Of a DNA stretch of 64,000 nt, positions 1-9,308 are shown piece after piece. Position numbers and translations under genes: made by a program. The DNA lies in the NCBI RefSeq assembly GCF_000317025.1, contig NC_019689.1, positions 1,899,501 to 1,963,500 of the forward strand, written 5' to 3'. The notes under the pieces are model-generated. The model ran no database searches. It was not told where the DNA came from and worked only from the letters and a program-made list of their open reading frames with translations. Each line of letters begins with the position of its first letter. Positions within the stretch are counted from its first letter, which is position 1. Origin of the DNA: Pleurocapsa sp. PCC 7327. GTDB lineage: Bacteria > Cyanobacteriota > Cyanobacteriia > Cyanobacteriales > Microcystaceae.

Positions 1-845
1 ATTGCCAAAAGTGTTATGCAGAGGATGAGAGCAAGCGGCAAGGCTGGAAACCACCACCACGCCAACACTGTAGACCCCAACAAGGCGTGGGCTAAGATGA
101 CGCTAACTCGACTAGACCACTGCAAGTTCAGATCGTTCTTTACCTGGCGATTTCGTAAAATTAGAGCAGTCCAGGGAAGCGCTCGGTAAAAAAAGTCTGC
201 TTTCAATAGGGAAATGACTTCCCATCGCTTGAGATGCTTGACTTGTATGTTTTTGGCAAGTTTAATCCGGTAGCCAGCTTGCTTGAGGCGATAGCCCAAT
301 TCAATATCTTCTATGCAAGGAAGGCGATAACTTTCATCAAATCCTCCGATTTTTAGGAAAATATCGCGACGGATTGCCCCACAAGCTCCCCAAAAGGTAG
401 ATGCTTCTTCACTGCTCGTCTGATGGGTGTAATGATGAAATAAGTTTTTATACTGAGACAGAAAATTAGTTGCCCCAGGCGAATCGTCGTAAGAGCCGAT
501 TGAGGCTGCCAAGTCGGGTTCGTCACAAAAGACACGACTGACTTGTGGAATCGTGCTAGCACAGATAGTGACATCGGCATCCAGAAAAAAAAGAATCTCG
601 CCTGTAGCTGCCCTAGCTCCCAGATTTCTCGCCTTTGCCGGACCGCCAGCGCTAGGAATTCTCAAGACGCGCATGCCAAACGCTTCTGCTATATCTCCTG
701 ACTCTTCATCGCCATCAGCGACAACGATAATTTCTGTTTCTGGCGGTGCAAACTCTTTTAGGCTCGACAGACACTGCCGGAAAGGTTTGCCCCCGTTGTG
801 TACGGGAATAACTACTGAGATCGATGGTTGTATCCGATTTCTCAC
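1..845 (-). CDS. Glycosyltransferase family 2 (partial, 3' end beyond window)
   Basis: Transfers a sugar from a nucleotide sugar to an acceptor, probably for surface polysaccharide or lipid glycosylation at the inner face of the cytoplasmic membrane. Reading the minus strand from a GTG at 845 gives an uninterrupted frame to the window edge. It opens with the GT2 core SVVIPVHNGG and continues with IIVVADG, GPAKARNLGA and the metal-binding FFLDADVT motif. An FWGACGAIRR segment and the acidic EDIELGYRLKQAG motif, typical of the catalytic-base region, follow. The last visible residues are hydrophobic (WWWFPALPLALILCITLLA), so a C-terminal membrane anchor is likely. In-frame TAG codons just upstream leave GTG as the first usable start. 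Family assignment is firm; the substrate is unknown. Confidence 0.9.
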   Translation of the reverse strand, partial: MRNRIQPSISVVIPVHNGGKPFRQCLSSLKEFAPPETEIIVVADGDEESGDIAEAFGMRVLRIPSAGGPAKARNLGARAATGEILFFLDADVTICASTIPQVSRVFCDEPDLAASIGSYDDSPGATNFLSQYKNLFHHYTHQTSSEEASTFWGACGAIRRDIFLKIGGFDESYRLPCIEDIELGYRLKQAGYRIKLAKNIQVKHLKRWEVISLLKADFFYRALPWTALILRNRQVKNDLNLQWSSRVSVILAHALLGSTVLAWWWFPALPLALILCITLLA

Positions 846-860
846 AGTTTTTCTCTACTA

Positions 861-1248
861 AGACTATTAGTCGCTAGGTTAAGTGCTTTTAGTTTAATTT
901 CAGGAAAGTTTCTGAAATTGACATGAAAAATACATGAAAGTTTTTTCACGACGATCGACACTGGATCCTAACACATGTTAACAAAGCAAGGATCGCGCTT
1001 AAGGAAGATCTATGTTTTGTTATAAGGTAAACTAGCATAACTTATAAGATTTCGGTTAATCCTCAAATCCTTCTCGTTACTAGCTGAGTTTTTAACATTC
1101 TCTTTGCCCAAGCTGGCAAATTAAATAAGCATCAATGGAGAGATTTGCATAAAGCGTTTGTGAAAATCGCTCTTGGGCAAGCTTTTGATTATTCATTATA
1201 TATTTGGCGATAGAGTCGGCGATCGCAAACGAAAAATAGATTGAAAAT
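861..1248. other. Intergenic region, no gene seen
   Basis: AT-rich spacer between the glycosyltransferase start and the DUF2029 remnant. Both genes point outward, so promoters for each could lie here. An 84-residue open frame on the minus strand at 1092-1346 covers part of it, but it has no family resemblance and overlaps the recognisable N-terminus of the DUF2029 remnant, so I do not call it. Confidence 0.5.
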
Positions 1249-2166
1249 ATGAGATTTTTAAGACTTAATTCAGATAAAATTTGGTTTTTTGTCTTTTTTG
1301 TTGCTTTTAATTGCTTTTGCTTATCTGAATTAAGGGATTTTATCATTTAATGCTCGATCCAAATAATCCTGTCGATTTAGTGCTGCGATGGAAAGAACAA
1401 CAGTATATCTATCGCGGGATATATCCTTACGACGTTACACTAGATTCTCTCAAGCTCGATCCAAAGATTGGGGAAATAAAATCGGGAGGATATCCTCTTT
1501 GGGCATTTTTTACTTTATATGTTAAATACTCTTCTCAGACAATCAAAACACTTTGCCGACGAGGGATATTCAAGTATAGCTTTTTTAACCAACTTAGGAA
1601 TTGCCCCTACAAGTGCAACAATATTGCTAGCTTTGATCGGCGTAGTAGCTGTTACAGTCATTTTTTATACCTATCACAATTCCTCGCTGCTAACGCTTTT
1701 TGCGATTGCTTCTGTAATTGGAAGAGTTTCGACTTATCATAGGTTTTACGATAATGTTATGCTAATCTTCTTTTTATTAGCTTTGCTGAAGATGACCTTT
1801 AAAAATCTTCACCGATTAAACATTTTAGTTTTGATGTTGGTAGGAATAAGTTTGTGGCTTCCAGGCAAAACTGTCGGGGTAGATAATCTTGGCATTCTAG
1901 TACAATTTTTTTTCAGTTACTTGTTTGGAGTTTGGGCTTTGTTTATCTTCTCGTTCAAATCAAGTTTTATTCGGGAGACGGAAGTCAAAAATCTTCTTAG
2001 GAAAATCACTATTAGTTATTATTTATTTGCCAAAAAAAATAAAAATATTAGACAGGAGATATTGAAAGTAAATATTTTTTTGATTCTGATTTTGCCAAGC
2101 GATCGCCACAATCTAAAAAACTTAACCCCTCAAAATCAAAAGCTTAGAGTTATCCTCGATTTTTGA
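1249..2166 (+). pseudogene. Decayed DUF2029 / GT87-like polyprenol-phosphate mannosyltransferase
   Basis: Remnant of a multi-pass membrane glycosyltransferase that uses a polyprenyl-phosphate sugar donor. Three collinear pieces are readable. An N-terminal membrane segment starts at ATG 1249 (IWFFVFFVAFNCF) and ends at TAA 1348. The family's first loop lies in a shifted frame from 1350 (NPVDLVLRW, QQYIYRG, NPYDV-like, KSGGYPLWAFFT). The C-terminal membrane part follows in the original frame from about 1519 (RVSTYHRFYDNVML, the family's WTYHRxYDNVM motif). Between FFT and LNTLLRQS a block of residues present in intact family members is missing, so there is at least one frameshift plus an internal deletion. 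The C-terminal tail is Lys/Asn rich and probably unselected. Confidence 0.8.
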
Positions 2167-2234
2167 AGCAGTCTTGGCAAAAGCCAAAAAGAGACCCTGC
2201 ATGTTAAAATAGTTAAGAAACTCGCGATTTTTAC

Positions 2235-2265
2235 CGTCTTCTCGGTTAAAAAGAAGGCGTTTTTT
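2235..2265 (+). terminator. Intrinsic terminator upstream of gyrA
   Basis: Stem CGTCTTCT / AGAAGGCG (one G-U pair) with a nine-base loop, followed directly by six T residues. It lies 66 bases before the gyrA start, so it could end transcription from the DUF2029 remnant or attenuate the gyrA leader. A smaller TTGGC-AAAA-GCCAA hairpin lies at about 2173-2186. Confidence 0.6.
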
Positions 2266-2331
2266 GCTCGTTATAATTGCTTTTTAGCTGTCTGTCTCTT
2301 ACATTAACAGATTAACGGAGTTTTTTCCCCT

Positions 2332-4899
2332 ATGACCTTCTCTCAAGATCGGATTATTCCTACGGATCTGAGCAACGAAATGTCCCGATCTTACTTAGAG
2401 TACGCGATGAGCGTCATTGTAGGACGGGCACTTCCCGATGCCAGAGATGGTCTCAAACCAGTTCATCGCCGTATTCTCTACGCAATGTACGAACTGGGAT
2501 TGACCCACGATCGCCCGTTTCGTAAATGCGCCCGCGTGGTCGGGGAAGTCTTGGGCAAATACCATCCTCACGGCGATACGGCAGTATACGATGCCCTAGT
2601 GCGAATGGCGCAAGACTTTTCCATGCGCCATCCCCTCATCGAAGGACACGGCAACTTCGGTTCGGTGGATAATGACCCGCCAGCTGCGATGCGTTATACC
2701 GAATGTCGCTTGCAATCGCTATCAACTAACGCCCTGCTTCGAGATATCGAAGCAGAAACCGTCGATTTCGTCGATAACTTTGACGGTTCGCAACAGGAAC
2801 CCGTCGTCTTACCTGCCAGGATTCCCCAGTTACTCCTCAATGGATCGTCGGGAATTGCAGTGGGGATGGCAACAAATATTCCTCCTCACAACTTAGGAGA
2901 ACTGGTCGATGGAGTCGTGGCACTGCTGCACAACCCACAGATGACCGATACCGACTTGATGCGCTATATCCCCGGTCCCGACTTTCCCACCGGAGGACAG
3001 ATTTTAGGTCGCGCTGGAATTAAAGAGGCATACACTACGGGACGCGGTTCGATTATCATGCGGGGAGTCGCCCAAATTGAAACCATCGAACAGCATGGTC
3101 GTCCCGACAGGGAAGCGATTATCATCACCCAACTGCCCTATCAAACCAATAAAGCAGCGCTCATCGAGAAAATCGCCGAACTGGTTAACGACAAGAAGAT
3201 TGAAGGAATTTCCGACATTCGGGATGAAAGCGATCGCGATGGCATGCGCATCGTCATCGAACTCAAGCGAGATGCCTATCCCCGCGTCGTTCTCAATAAC
3301 CTCTACAAGCAGACTCCCATACAAGCTAACTTCGGTGCCAATATGCTGGCGCTAGTCAACGGAGAACCTCACCTCCTAAGTCTGAAGCAATTTCTTCAAG
3401 TCTTCATCGATTTCCGCATCGAAACCATTACCCGACGCACTCAGTACGAACTGCGCAAAGCCGAAGAAAGAGACCATATCTTGCAAGGCTTATTGATTGC
3501 TCTCAGCAATCTAGATGCGGTCATTCAGCTAATTCGAGGGGCGGCAGATACAGCAACGGCAAAAACACAACTGGTAGGACGATTTGGCTTGTCTGAAGCG
3601 CAAGCCGATGCCATTCTACAAATGCAACTGCGACGTTTGACGGCATTAGAAGCCGAAAAGATTCAAGCCGAACACGAAGAACTGCAAGCTAAAATTGCCG
3701 ACTTGCAGGACATTCTGGCGCGGCGAGAACGGATCGAAGCCATTATCGAACAAGAAGTCCAGCAAATCAAAACAGCCCACGCAACTCCCCGACGGACAGA
3801 AATCATACAGGCAGAAGGAGAACTGGTCGATACCGACCTAATTGCCAACGAACAGGCAGTCATTTTATTAACCGAACAGGGTTACATCAAGCGAATGCCT
3901 GTCAATACTTTTGGGGCGCAAAATCGGGCAACCAGAGGCAAAGCAGCAGCGAAGATCAAAGAGGATGATGTCGTAGAGCATTTCTTGACTTGCTGCGATC
4001 ACGATAACATCCTGTTCTTTAGCGATCGCGGCGTAGTTTATACGCTCAATGCTTACCACATCCCTGCCGGATCGCGGTCCGCTAGAGGCGTGCCCATCGT
4101 GCAAATGCTAGCCATTTCCCAAGGGGAAAAGATTACCTCAATCGTAGCGGTGCAAGAATTTACCGAAAATGACTACCTGATCATGCTGACGCGCAAAGGC
4201 TACATCAAAAAAACCGCACTCTCAGCCTTTAGTAATATTCGTGCCAACGGACTCATTGCCATTTCCTTAGAAGAAGGCGACCAACTGCGCTGGGTAAGAC
4301 TTGCCCGCGAAGAGGATAGCATCATTCTTGGTTCCAAAGGAGGCATGGCAATTCACTTCAAAGCCGACAGCCAGCAATTGCGTCCCTTGGGTCGCGCCAC
4401 GCGAGGCGTAAAAGCGATGAAACTAAAAGAGGGCGACGAACTCATCAGTATGGATATCCTACCCAGTCAAGTCGTTGCTCGTATTGGTACGGCTGAGGAA
4501 GAATCGGAAGATGAAACCCTCGAAAATGAGGAATTAGTCTCGTCGGAAGAGGCAAATCAAGGTCCCTGGCTGCTGGCGATTACCACTTGCGGGTATGGCA
4601 AGCGAGTTCCAGTCTCGCAATTCCGACTGCAAAACCGGGCAGGTATGGGCGTGAGAGCAATCAAGTTCCGTTCCGCACAAGATCGCTTGGTTGCCATTCA
4701 CGTGGTCAATCGGGAGGATGAGATGATGATCGTCTCTAACCGAGGCATTATTATTCGTCAGGCAGTAGATGCTATCTCGCTGCAATCGCGGATGGCGACG
4801 GGAGTTAGGGTGCAACGTCTTGACGATGACGACGCGATCGCTGCGGTAGCTCTAGTTCCACCCTCAGCTGAAGGCGAAGAAGATCCCGAAGCAGAGTAG
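2332..4899 (+). CDS. gyrA: DNA gyrase subunit A
   Basis: Breakage-reunion subunit of the type IIA topoisomerase that introduces negative supercoils with GyrB. It is 855 residues, normal for the family. The N-terminal domain carries the quinolone-resistance region ([10 protein letters not shown], residues 78-87) and the catalytic Tyr122 in AAMRYTE, with numbering that coincides with E. coli GyrA. Residue 83 is Thr rather than the E. coli Ser, as in several wild-type bacteria; Asp87 is kept. The C-terminal beta-pinwheel carries blade signatures such as [23 protein letters not shown] and GYGKRVP. The GyrA box is degenerate (QNRATRGK in place of QRRGGKG). An acidic insertion ([13 protein letters not shown]) and an acidic C-terminal tail are present. 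ParC is a less likely alternative, given the pinwheel and the usual cyanobacterial gene content. Confidence 0.95.
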   Translation: MTFSQDRIIPTDLSNEMSRSYLEYAMSVIVGRALPDARDGLKPVHRRILYAMYELGLTHDRPFRKCARVVGEVLGKYHPHGDTAVYDALVRMAQDFSMRHPLIEGHGNFGSVDNDPPAAMRYTECRLQSLSTNALLRDIEAETVDFVDNFDGSQQEPVVLPARIPQLLLNGSSGIAVGMATNIPPHNLGELVDGVVALLHNPQMTDTDLMRYIPGPDFPTGGQILGRAGIKEAYTTGRGSIIMRGVAQIETIEQHGRPDREAIIITQLPYQTNKAALIEKIAELVNDKKIEGISDIRDESDRDGMRIVIELKRDAYPRVVLNNLYKQTPIQANFGANMLALVNGEPHLLSLKQFLQVFIDFRIETITRRTQYELRKAEERDHILQGLLIALSNLDAVIQLIRGAADTATAKTQLVGRFGLSEAQADAILQMQLRRLTALEAEKIQAEHEELQAKIADLQDILARRERIEAIIEQEVQQIKTAHATPRRTEIIQAEGELVDTDLIANEQAVILLTEQGYIKRMPVNTFGAQNRATRGKAAAKIKEDDVVEHFLTCCDHDNILFFSDRGVVYTLNAYHIPAGSRSARGVPIVQMLAISQGEKITSIVAVQEFTENDYLIMLTRKGYIKKTALSAFSNIRANGLIAISLEEGDQLRWVRLAREEDSIILGSKGGMAIHFKADSQQLRPLGRATRGVKAMKLKEGDELISMDILPSQVVARIGTAEEESEDETLENEELVSSEEANQGPWLLAITTCGYGKRVPVSQFRLQNRAGMGVRAIKFRSAQDRLVAIHVVNREDEMMIVSNRGIIIRQAVDAISLQSRMATGVRVQRLDDDDAIAAVALVPPSAEGEEDPEAE

Positions 4900-4921
4900 A
4901 AAGTATCTGCAATCCATTAAA

Positions 4922-4958
4922 GTAGGTGGGGACATGACATTCTATGTCCCTACCCCCC
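4922..4958. terminator. Bidirectional hairpin between gyrA and a convergent lipoprotein gene
   Basis: Inverted repeat with arms GGGGACAT and ATGTCCC around an eight-base loop, followed by a C-run. It sits between convergent genes, as expected for a shared terminator, although it lacks a T-run. Confidence 0.45.
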
Positions 4959-4968
4959 CCTTAAACAG

Positions 4969-5187
4969 CTAGCCTTCGCCACCTTCATCGCCTTCGCCAC
5001 CTTCGCCACCTTCGCCGCCTTCACCGCCTTCACCGCCTTCACTAGCAGGACTAGCAGGCGCTTGTTGTGTAGGTTGAGTCGTTTCTTCACCAGCTTCGCC
5101 GCCTTCGGTGTTTTGAGCGCCACCACAAGCACCGAGAGTAGTCGCTAAGGTAACGGCGAGAAACAAACTGATTGCCTTAGAATTCAT
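4969..5187 (-). CDS. Small lipoprotein with Gly-Gly-Glu repeat tail
   Basis: Predicted membrane-anchored lipoprotein of 72 residues. The start is fixed by a GAGGAGGAAG ribosome-binding site just before ATG 5187; an open frame extends five codons further up but has no such site. A signal peptide (MNSKAISLFLAVTLATT) ends in the lipobox LGAC, so the mature protein begins at Cys. The mature part is almost entirely low complexity: a Thr/Gln/Pro/Ala linker followed by about seven tandem EGG units, one with Asp for Glu. The repeat is visible in DNA as repeated nine-base GCCACCTTC-type blocks and should vary in length between strains. The function is unknown; a flexible polyanionic, possibly cation-binding, surface tail is the natural reading. 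Confidence 0.75.
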   Translation of the reverse strand: MNSKAISLFLAVTLATTLGACGGAQNTEGGEAGEETTQPTQQAPASPASEGGEGGEGGEGGEGGEGDEGGEG

Positions 5188-5353
5188 AGTCTTCCTCCTC
5201 AATTAGTCTTCTGAAGTTCGATCGGCTAAGTTTGGTAGTATAGCAGGCTGTATTTTTTTTAATTTAAATAGTAAGATTACTTCTAATTGATAAAGGTTGT
5301 CAAGCATACCATTGTCAAGCTTTAGGTGATATTTCTCTCTCTTTTTCTGTATA

Positions 5354-6013
5354 ATGATTCTGGCTATCGATAACATTCTTACCCCAGAAGAACTCCAATT
5401 TGTTGTTGAGAGTTTATCTCAAGCTAACTTTGTGGATGGAAAAATGACCGCAGGTTGGCATGCTAAGCTCGTCAAAAACAATATACAACTGGAAAAAACT
5501 TCCGAAAGGGCTGTAGAGCTGACAGATCTGGTTAAGGCAGTCCTAGAGCGCAATCTTTTACTAAAAACTGCCGTCCTGCCGAAAATTATTCACTCAATTC
5601 TGTTTAGCCGCTACGAAAAAGGAATGTCCTACGGCAGCCATACCGATAATGCCTTTATGGGCAAGTGGCGTTCGGATGTCTCATTTACGCTCTTTCTCAG
5701 TTCTCCGAATACTTATTCCGGTGGCGAGTTAGTCGTTGCAACGATGGACGGCGATCGCAGTTATAAACTAGAAGCAGGTTCGGCAATTGTCTATCCATCT
5801 TCGATGCTTCATCGAGTAGAACCCGTAACCGAAGGGGTGAGGTTGGTTGCCGTCGGCTGGATTCAAAGTTTGGTGCGCGATCCCTCAGAACGGGAAATCC
5901 TCTTCGAGTTGGATACGGTGCGTCGATCTATATTCGCGAAAGAGGGGAAAACCCTCGAATTTGACTTACTCTCGAAAACCCATTCTAACTTGTTGCGTAA
6001 GTGGGCCGATTGA
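5354..6013 (+). CDS. PKHD-type Fe(II)/2-oxoglutarate hydroxylase (PiuC/YbiX-like)
   Basis: Non-heme iron dioxygenase coupling 2-oxoglutarate decarboxylation to hydroxylation of an unidentified substrate. At 219 residues it matches the PiuC/YbiX family length. The metal triad is visible: His96 and Asp98 in SHTDNAFMG and His153 in MLHRVEP, with Arg163 as the likely 2-oxoglutarate ligand. The double-stranded beta-helix strands (FTLFLSSPNTYSGGEL, AGSAIVYPSS) and the C-terminal helical extension are complete. In many bacteria the gene sits near iron-uptake loci, but here it stands alone, convergent with the BrkB gene 24 bases away. No iron-box is evident by eye. Confidence 0.88.
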   Translation: MILAIDNILTPEELQFVVESLSQANFVDGKMTAGWHAKLVKNNIQLEKTSERAVELTDLVKAVLERNLLLKTAVLPKIIHSILFSRYEKGMSYGSHTDNAFMGKWRSDVSFTLFLSSPNTYSGGELVVATMDGDRSYKLEAGSAIVYPSSMLHRVEPVTEGVRLVAVGWIQSLVRDPSEREILFELDTVRRSIFAKEGKTLEFDLLSKTHSNLLRKWAD

Positions 6014-6037
6014 TGACCAAAACAGCGATCTGAATTG

Positions 6038-6913
6038 TCATTGTGACAACTGAGCGTGTCGGTTTGGTCGAATTTGCGAACCATACCTTCTGGCATAGAC
6101 CTGGGTAAATTCTGCCCCAAATAGGAGAATTTGGGAAGAATAGTATACCCAAACCAAGAAAACCACCAAAGAACCGGCAGCACCATAGGTCGAACCAAAA
6201 CTGCTATTACCTAAATAGAGTCCTAGTAAGTGCTTGCCGATAGTAAAGAGCAAAGCAGTAATTATTGCTCCTACCGAAACATCTCGCCAAGTAATTTTTA
6301 CATCTGGGAGATATTTGTAGATCAAAGCAAACAGAAACGAAACAAAGCCAAAAGAGATGAGAAAATTCAAAATTTGCCAAAGAAAGTCAAAACCCAGTAA
6401 AAAACTGGGCCCAAAATGGCTCAGGGCAGCCAGTGCTGCACTGACAATCAAAGATAATAGCAGTAAAAAGCCGATCGCAAGCACCATTGCAAAAGATAGG
6501 AAGCGTTTTCTGACGATCGGCAAAATTCCCTGTTCTGGCTTGGGTTTGACATTCCAAATCTGATTGAGAGAATCTTGAAGTGCAGCAAAAACGCCCGAAG
6601 CTCCCAATAAAAGAATGGCTACACCAATTAAAGAGGCAAAACTTTTAAGATCGGGCTGATTGGCATTGTCGATCGCAGTCTGAATGACTTGTGCTCCCTT
6701 GCTACCAATGAGTTCTTGAAGTTGAGTGAAAATCTCGCCTCTGGCAGCTTCTCGACCGAAAATAGAACCCGCAATCGCGATCGCGATAATTAATAGCGGC
6801 GCGAGCGAGAAAACCGTGTAATATGCTAGAGCTGCGGCTAATTGAGATGCTTTGTCCTTTTGCCATTCCTGAAAAGTCTCTTGCAATAGTTTAAAAAGGG
6901 AGCGGAGTTTCAT
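6038..6913 (-). CDS. YihY/BrkB-family inner membrane protein
   Basis: Multi-pass membrane protein of 291 residues in the UPF0761/BrkB family, sometimes misnamed ribonuclease BN. The family hallmark near the N-terminus is present (DKASQLAAALAYYTVFSLAPLL), as are ASLIGVAILLLGASGVF and the C-terminal YGAAGSLVVFLVWVYYSSQILLFGAEFT signature. About six membrane spans are evident. The biochemical role is unsettled; transport or a role in envelope physiology has been proposed. The C-terminus (RRYGSQIRPNRHAQLSQ) is basic and cytoplasmic-looking. It is monocistronic and convergent with the hydroxylase. Confidence 0.85.
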   Translation of the reverse strand: MKLRSLFKLLQETFQEWQKDKASQLAAALAYYTVFSLAPLLIIAIAIAGSIFGREAARGEIFTQLQELIGSKGAQVIQTAIDNANQPDLKSFASLIGVAILLLGASGVFAALQDSLNQIWNVKPKPEQGILPIVRKRFLSFAMVLAIGFLLLLSLIVSAALAALSHFGPSFLLGFDFLWQILNFLISFGFVSFLFALIYKYLPDVKITWRDVSVGAIITALLFTIGKHLLGLYLGNSSFGSTYGAAGSLVVFLVWVYYSSQILLFGAEFTQVYARRYGSQIRPNRHAQLSQ

Positions 6914-6947
6914 GCCAAATCTACAGTTAGTTTAATAATCTTTCTTC

Positions 6948-7084
6948 CTAACAGGTTGTCCCCAAAGTAGAGAATGTGCAAGGTACTCCACCAAGTGAGC
7001 GGCAGAACCTGAAAAGTACTTCGTCATGTTGAGGGTAGCGAGAGCGAAGCAAAAGATCTGAGTATACCAACTCCAATCATAGAT
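6948..7084 (+). repeat. Dispersed intergenic repeat, copy A
   Basis: Begins CTAACAGGTTGTC and ends with a block of about 60 bases running from CATGTTGAG through AGATCTGAGTATA to CCAATCATAGAT. The same two blocks occur in opposite orientation at 9220-9308, about 45 bases closer together. No coding frame. The pair flanks the lipid kinase, rhomboid and small hypothetical genes. Confidence 0.75.
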
Positions 7085-7087
7085 TTT

Positions 7088-8056
7088 TCAAGTATCTGAC
7101 TTCATCTCTACCTCTACTCCGGGCAATCCCTCTAGTTTTTCAGATGGTTCTTCTGCTAGGGTTTCGGGAATGCAAATGGTTAAACCGCTAGGGACACACT
7201 CAACTTCAATCGGAGTCGTACCGATAATTTCTCCATCTAAGACGACTTTCTGGGGTGGCTGAGTTGTTATTTTTACCCGTTTAGTTCTGAGATAGCCAAT
7301 CTTATCGAGACTAGCTGCATCGCCACTTCTGCCCGTTTGCAAAAGATGGTAAGATGTCGCGATCGCATCAGTCCATTTTTCGACTGCGACGATGGTAACA
7401 TCCAACAGCCCGTCATCGTAGATAATTCCTGCCGGTCCTTGAGCTAAAATCGAGGTTGGCGGTGCCGCATTAGCGACAGTTACAGCATTAACGGCGGGAG
7501 AGCGAATAATTTTGTCGTCAGTTTCGATTTCCACCTCAAAAGCCTCAAGCTGACTTAACTGTTGCACTCCAGCCATTACATAAGCCAGCATTCCCCAACG
7601 ATTTTTTAACTGCCGCGAGGTATTTTCGACCGTTTCTGCTTCAAATCCAACTCCGGCAAGTAATACCATTGCCTTACCGTTGCATATAGCTGCATCTACT
7701 TTTTTCGTTTTCCCCGTTAAAATTGCCCGACAAGCTGCTTCAATCGTACTCGGAAGATTCAAAGCCGCAGCGAAGGCATTGGCAGTACCGCGAGAAATCG
7801 CACCCAGGGGAATATCGGTTCCCACTGTGGCAGCGGCGGCAGCTGACAGGGTGCCGTCACCCCCTGCTGCTATTATCATTTCAACACCTCGTTCTACAGC
7901 TTTTTGAGCTAGTTCGTCAGCATCGACTTCTTGCGAGGTTATCTGAATATCTAGATCGAATTCAGGTGACAAAAGCACTTTAATTGTTTCTAAATCCTGA
8001 TTCGGATCGCTTTGACCAGCCACGGGATTAAATATAAGGCAAGCTTTACGAGTCAT
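7088..8056 (-). CDS. Diacylglycerol/sphingosine kinase-like lipid kinase (YegS/DagK family)
   Basis: Cytosolic lipid kinase of 322 residues, predicted to phosphorylate diacylglycerol or a related lipid with ATP. The nucleotide-binding GGDGT motif lies at residues 65-69, followed by PLGAISRGTANAFAAAL, the family's substrate/nucleotide loop. The second domain shows the beta-sandwich features DDGLLDVTIVA and VVLDGEIIG, the latter the conserved D-G-E signature. The N-terminal NPVAGQSD strand-loop is typical. The C-terminal tail (LAEEPSEKLEGLPGVEVEMK) is acidic and variable. Lipid specificity cannot be read from the sequence. Confidence 0.9.
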   Translation of the reverse strand: MTRKACLIFNPVAGQSDPNQDLETIKVLLSPEFDLDIQITSQEVDADELAQKAVERGVEMIIAAGGDGTLSAAAAATVGTDIPLGAISRGTANAFAAALNLPSTIEAACRAILTGKTKKVDAAICNGKAMVLLAGVGFEAETVENTSRQLKNRWGMLAYVMAGVQQLSQLEAFEVEIETDDKIIRSPAVNAVTVANAAPPTSILAQGPAGIIYDDGLLDVTIVAVEKWTDAIATSYHLLQTGRSGDAASLDKIGYLRTKRVKITTQPPQKVVLDGEIIGTTPIEVECVPSGLTICIPETLAEEPSEKLEGLPGVEVEMKSDT

Positions 8057-8122
8057 ATTATCTATACTTCTTCAACAATTTAAAGTTCTAAATTTTCTTT
8101 TGAAATAGCGATCGCCATGATA

Positions 8123-8836
8123 CTACTGAGTATAAGATTCGGCGCGATCGGACAATAATCCCAATAGAGGACCCAGGATAGCCCCGAAGACAAACCCTCC
8201 AGCGTGCGCCCAATAGGCAACGCCGCCGCTTTCCATGCCGATGTGCGCTCTAACATCAAAGCTAGCCAAGCTATTGAAGGCTTGTTGTAAAAACCAAAAA
8301 CCGAGGAAAAAGACAGCGGGAATTCTAACAGTCGTCCAAAATAAGCCCAGCGGAATTAAGGTGACAACCCTAGCAGTAGGAAACTTGAGAATATAGGCCC
8401 CCATAACGCCCGCGATCGCGCCGCTGGCACCTAGCGAAGGAATTGGCGATTGGGCTGAGAAGAACCACTGAGTTAAAGAAGCTAATATCCCACAAGTTAA
8501 ATAAAAAACTAGATATTTTAAGCTACCTAGTGCTTCTTCGACGTTGTTGCCAAAAATCCATAAGAACAACATATTAAAACCGATATGGACAAATCCGGCA
8601 TGGATAAATTGCGAGGTCACTAAAGTTAGCGGTTCTGGTACGGGTTGATTGACGGGAATGCCACTAAAACTAGCTGTTAGTTCTTTCGGAACTACGGCAA
8701 ACAATTCAAAAAATTGAGCGAGCTGGAAATCGGTCAAACTAAGCTCGTAGATAAATACGAGAATATTGATAGCGATTAGCCCATAAGTGATATAGGGAGT
8801 AATGCGACTGGGGTTCTCATCCCTTAACGGCACCAT
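8123..8836 (-). CDS. Rhomboid-family intramembrane serine protease
   Basis: Six-span membrane protease of 237 residues. The catalytic Ser138 lies in GASGAIAG and the His211 partner in WAHAGGFVFG. The HxxxN oxyanion/stability motif (His84, Asn88 in HIGFNMLFLWIFG) is present, so the enzyme should be active. An AGGAAG ribosome-binding site lies six bases before ATG 8836. The loop-1 region (residues 35-75) is long. Its substrate is unknown. Transcription appears independent of the lipid kinase, which reads the same way 66 bases downstream. Confidence 0.92.
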   Translation of the reverse strand: MVPLRDENPSRITPYITYGLIAINILVFIYELSLTDFQLAQFFELFAVVPKELTASFSGIPVNQPVPEPLTLVTSQFIHAGFVHIGFNMLFLWIFGNNVEEALGSLKYLVFYLTCGILASLTQWFFSAQSPIPSLGASGAIAGVMGAYILKFPTARVVTLIPLGLFWTTVRIPAVFFLGFWFLQQAFNSLASFDVRAHIGMESGGVAYWAHAGGFVFGAILGPLLGLLSDRAESYTQ

Positions 8837-8870
8837 AATTTTCTTCCTATCTAAGTATTATTCTATGCAT

Positions 8871-9107
8871 TTAAGCATAATAATTTAATAGACTTGCTTG
8901 GCGAGTCGAGAGCAAATGCCAGCCCTGGAGTCTTAGTTTTTGAAAAGTTGCATATCCCTTAGAGCCTGCGGGGATGGGATGGTCTGGAACGGCATATTCT
9001 GGAAAAGATGTATAAGGTTTCCATGGTTGATAGGGAGTGGTGCGTAAATGCAATGCCATTTCTTCTTTGTTTTCTTGCATGGGCAACCAAGCCATTTCTT
9101 TAATCAT
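8871..9107 (-). CDS. Conserved-looking small hypothetical protein
   Basis: A 78-residue soluble protein I do not recognise. The start is well supported: AGGAGA lies seven bases before ATG 9107. The sequence is rich in aromatic residues and proline (TPYQPWKPYTSFPEYAVPDH) and has no signal peptide or membrane span. The middle part (IPAGSKGYATFQKLRLQGWHLLSTRQASLLNYY) could form one helix. The well-formed start and protein-like composition argue that it is real. It lies 34 bases upstream of the rhomboid gene in the same direction, so the two may be cotranscribed. Confidence 0.6.
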   Translation of the reverse strand: MIKEMAWLPMQENKEEMALHLRTTPYQPWKPYTSFPEYAVPDHPIPAGSKGYATFQKLRLQGWHLLSTRQASLLNYYA

Positions 9108-9219
9108 GGGATTTTCTCCTAAAAAACAACTGAAAAATACAAGATTTGGTCTACTTCTACTTAGAGGACATCTGAAAAGTCCATTTGGTCATTCTGAGTG
9201 CAGTAGAATGTAACCAAGA

Positions 9220-9308
9220 ATCTATGATTGGAGTTGATATACTCAGATGTTTCGCTTCGCGATCGCTACGCTCAACATGAATTCTATACTTCTCAGACAA
9301 CCTGTTAG
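9220..9308 (-). repeat. Dispersed intergenic repeat, copy B
   Basis: Reverse-complement counterpart of 6948-7084. On the minus strand it reads CTAACAGGTTGTC, a short spacer, then CATGTTGAG through CTCCAATCATAGAT. The core of about 60 bases differs from copy A at roughly ten positions. It carries an internal HIP1 site that copy A has lost. Confidence 0.75.

Noticed and set aside
1092-1346. 84-residue minus-strand open frame
   Set aside because: It overlaps the recognisable N-terminus of the DUF2029 remnant and has no family character or good ribosome-binding site.
2332-4899. Topoisomerase IV subunit ParC
   Set aside because: Full C-terminal pinwheel and Tyr122/QRDR layout fit GyrA; no parE neighbour. 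The degenerate GyrA box leaves slight doubt.
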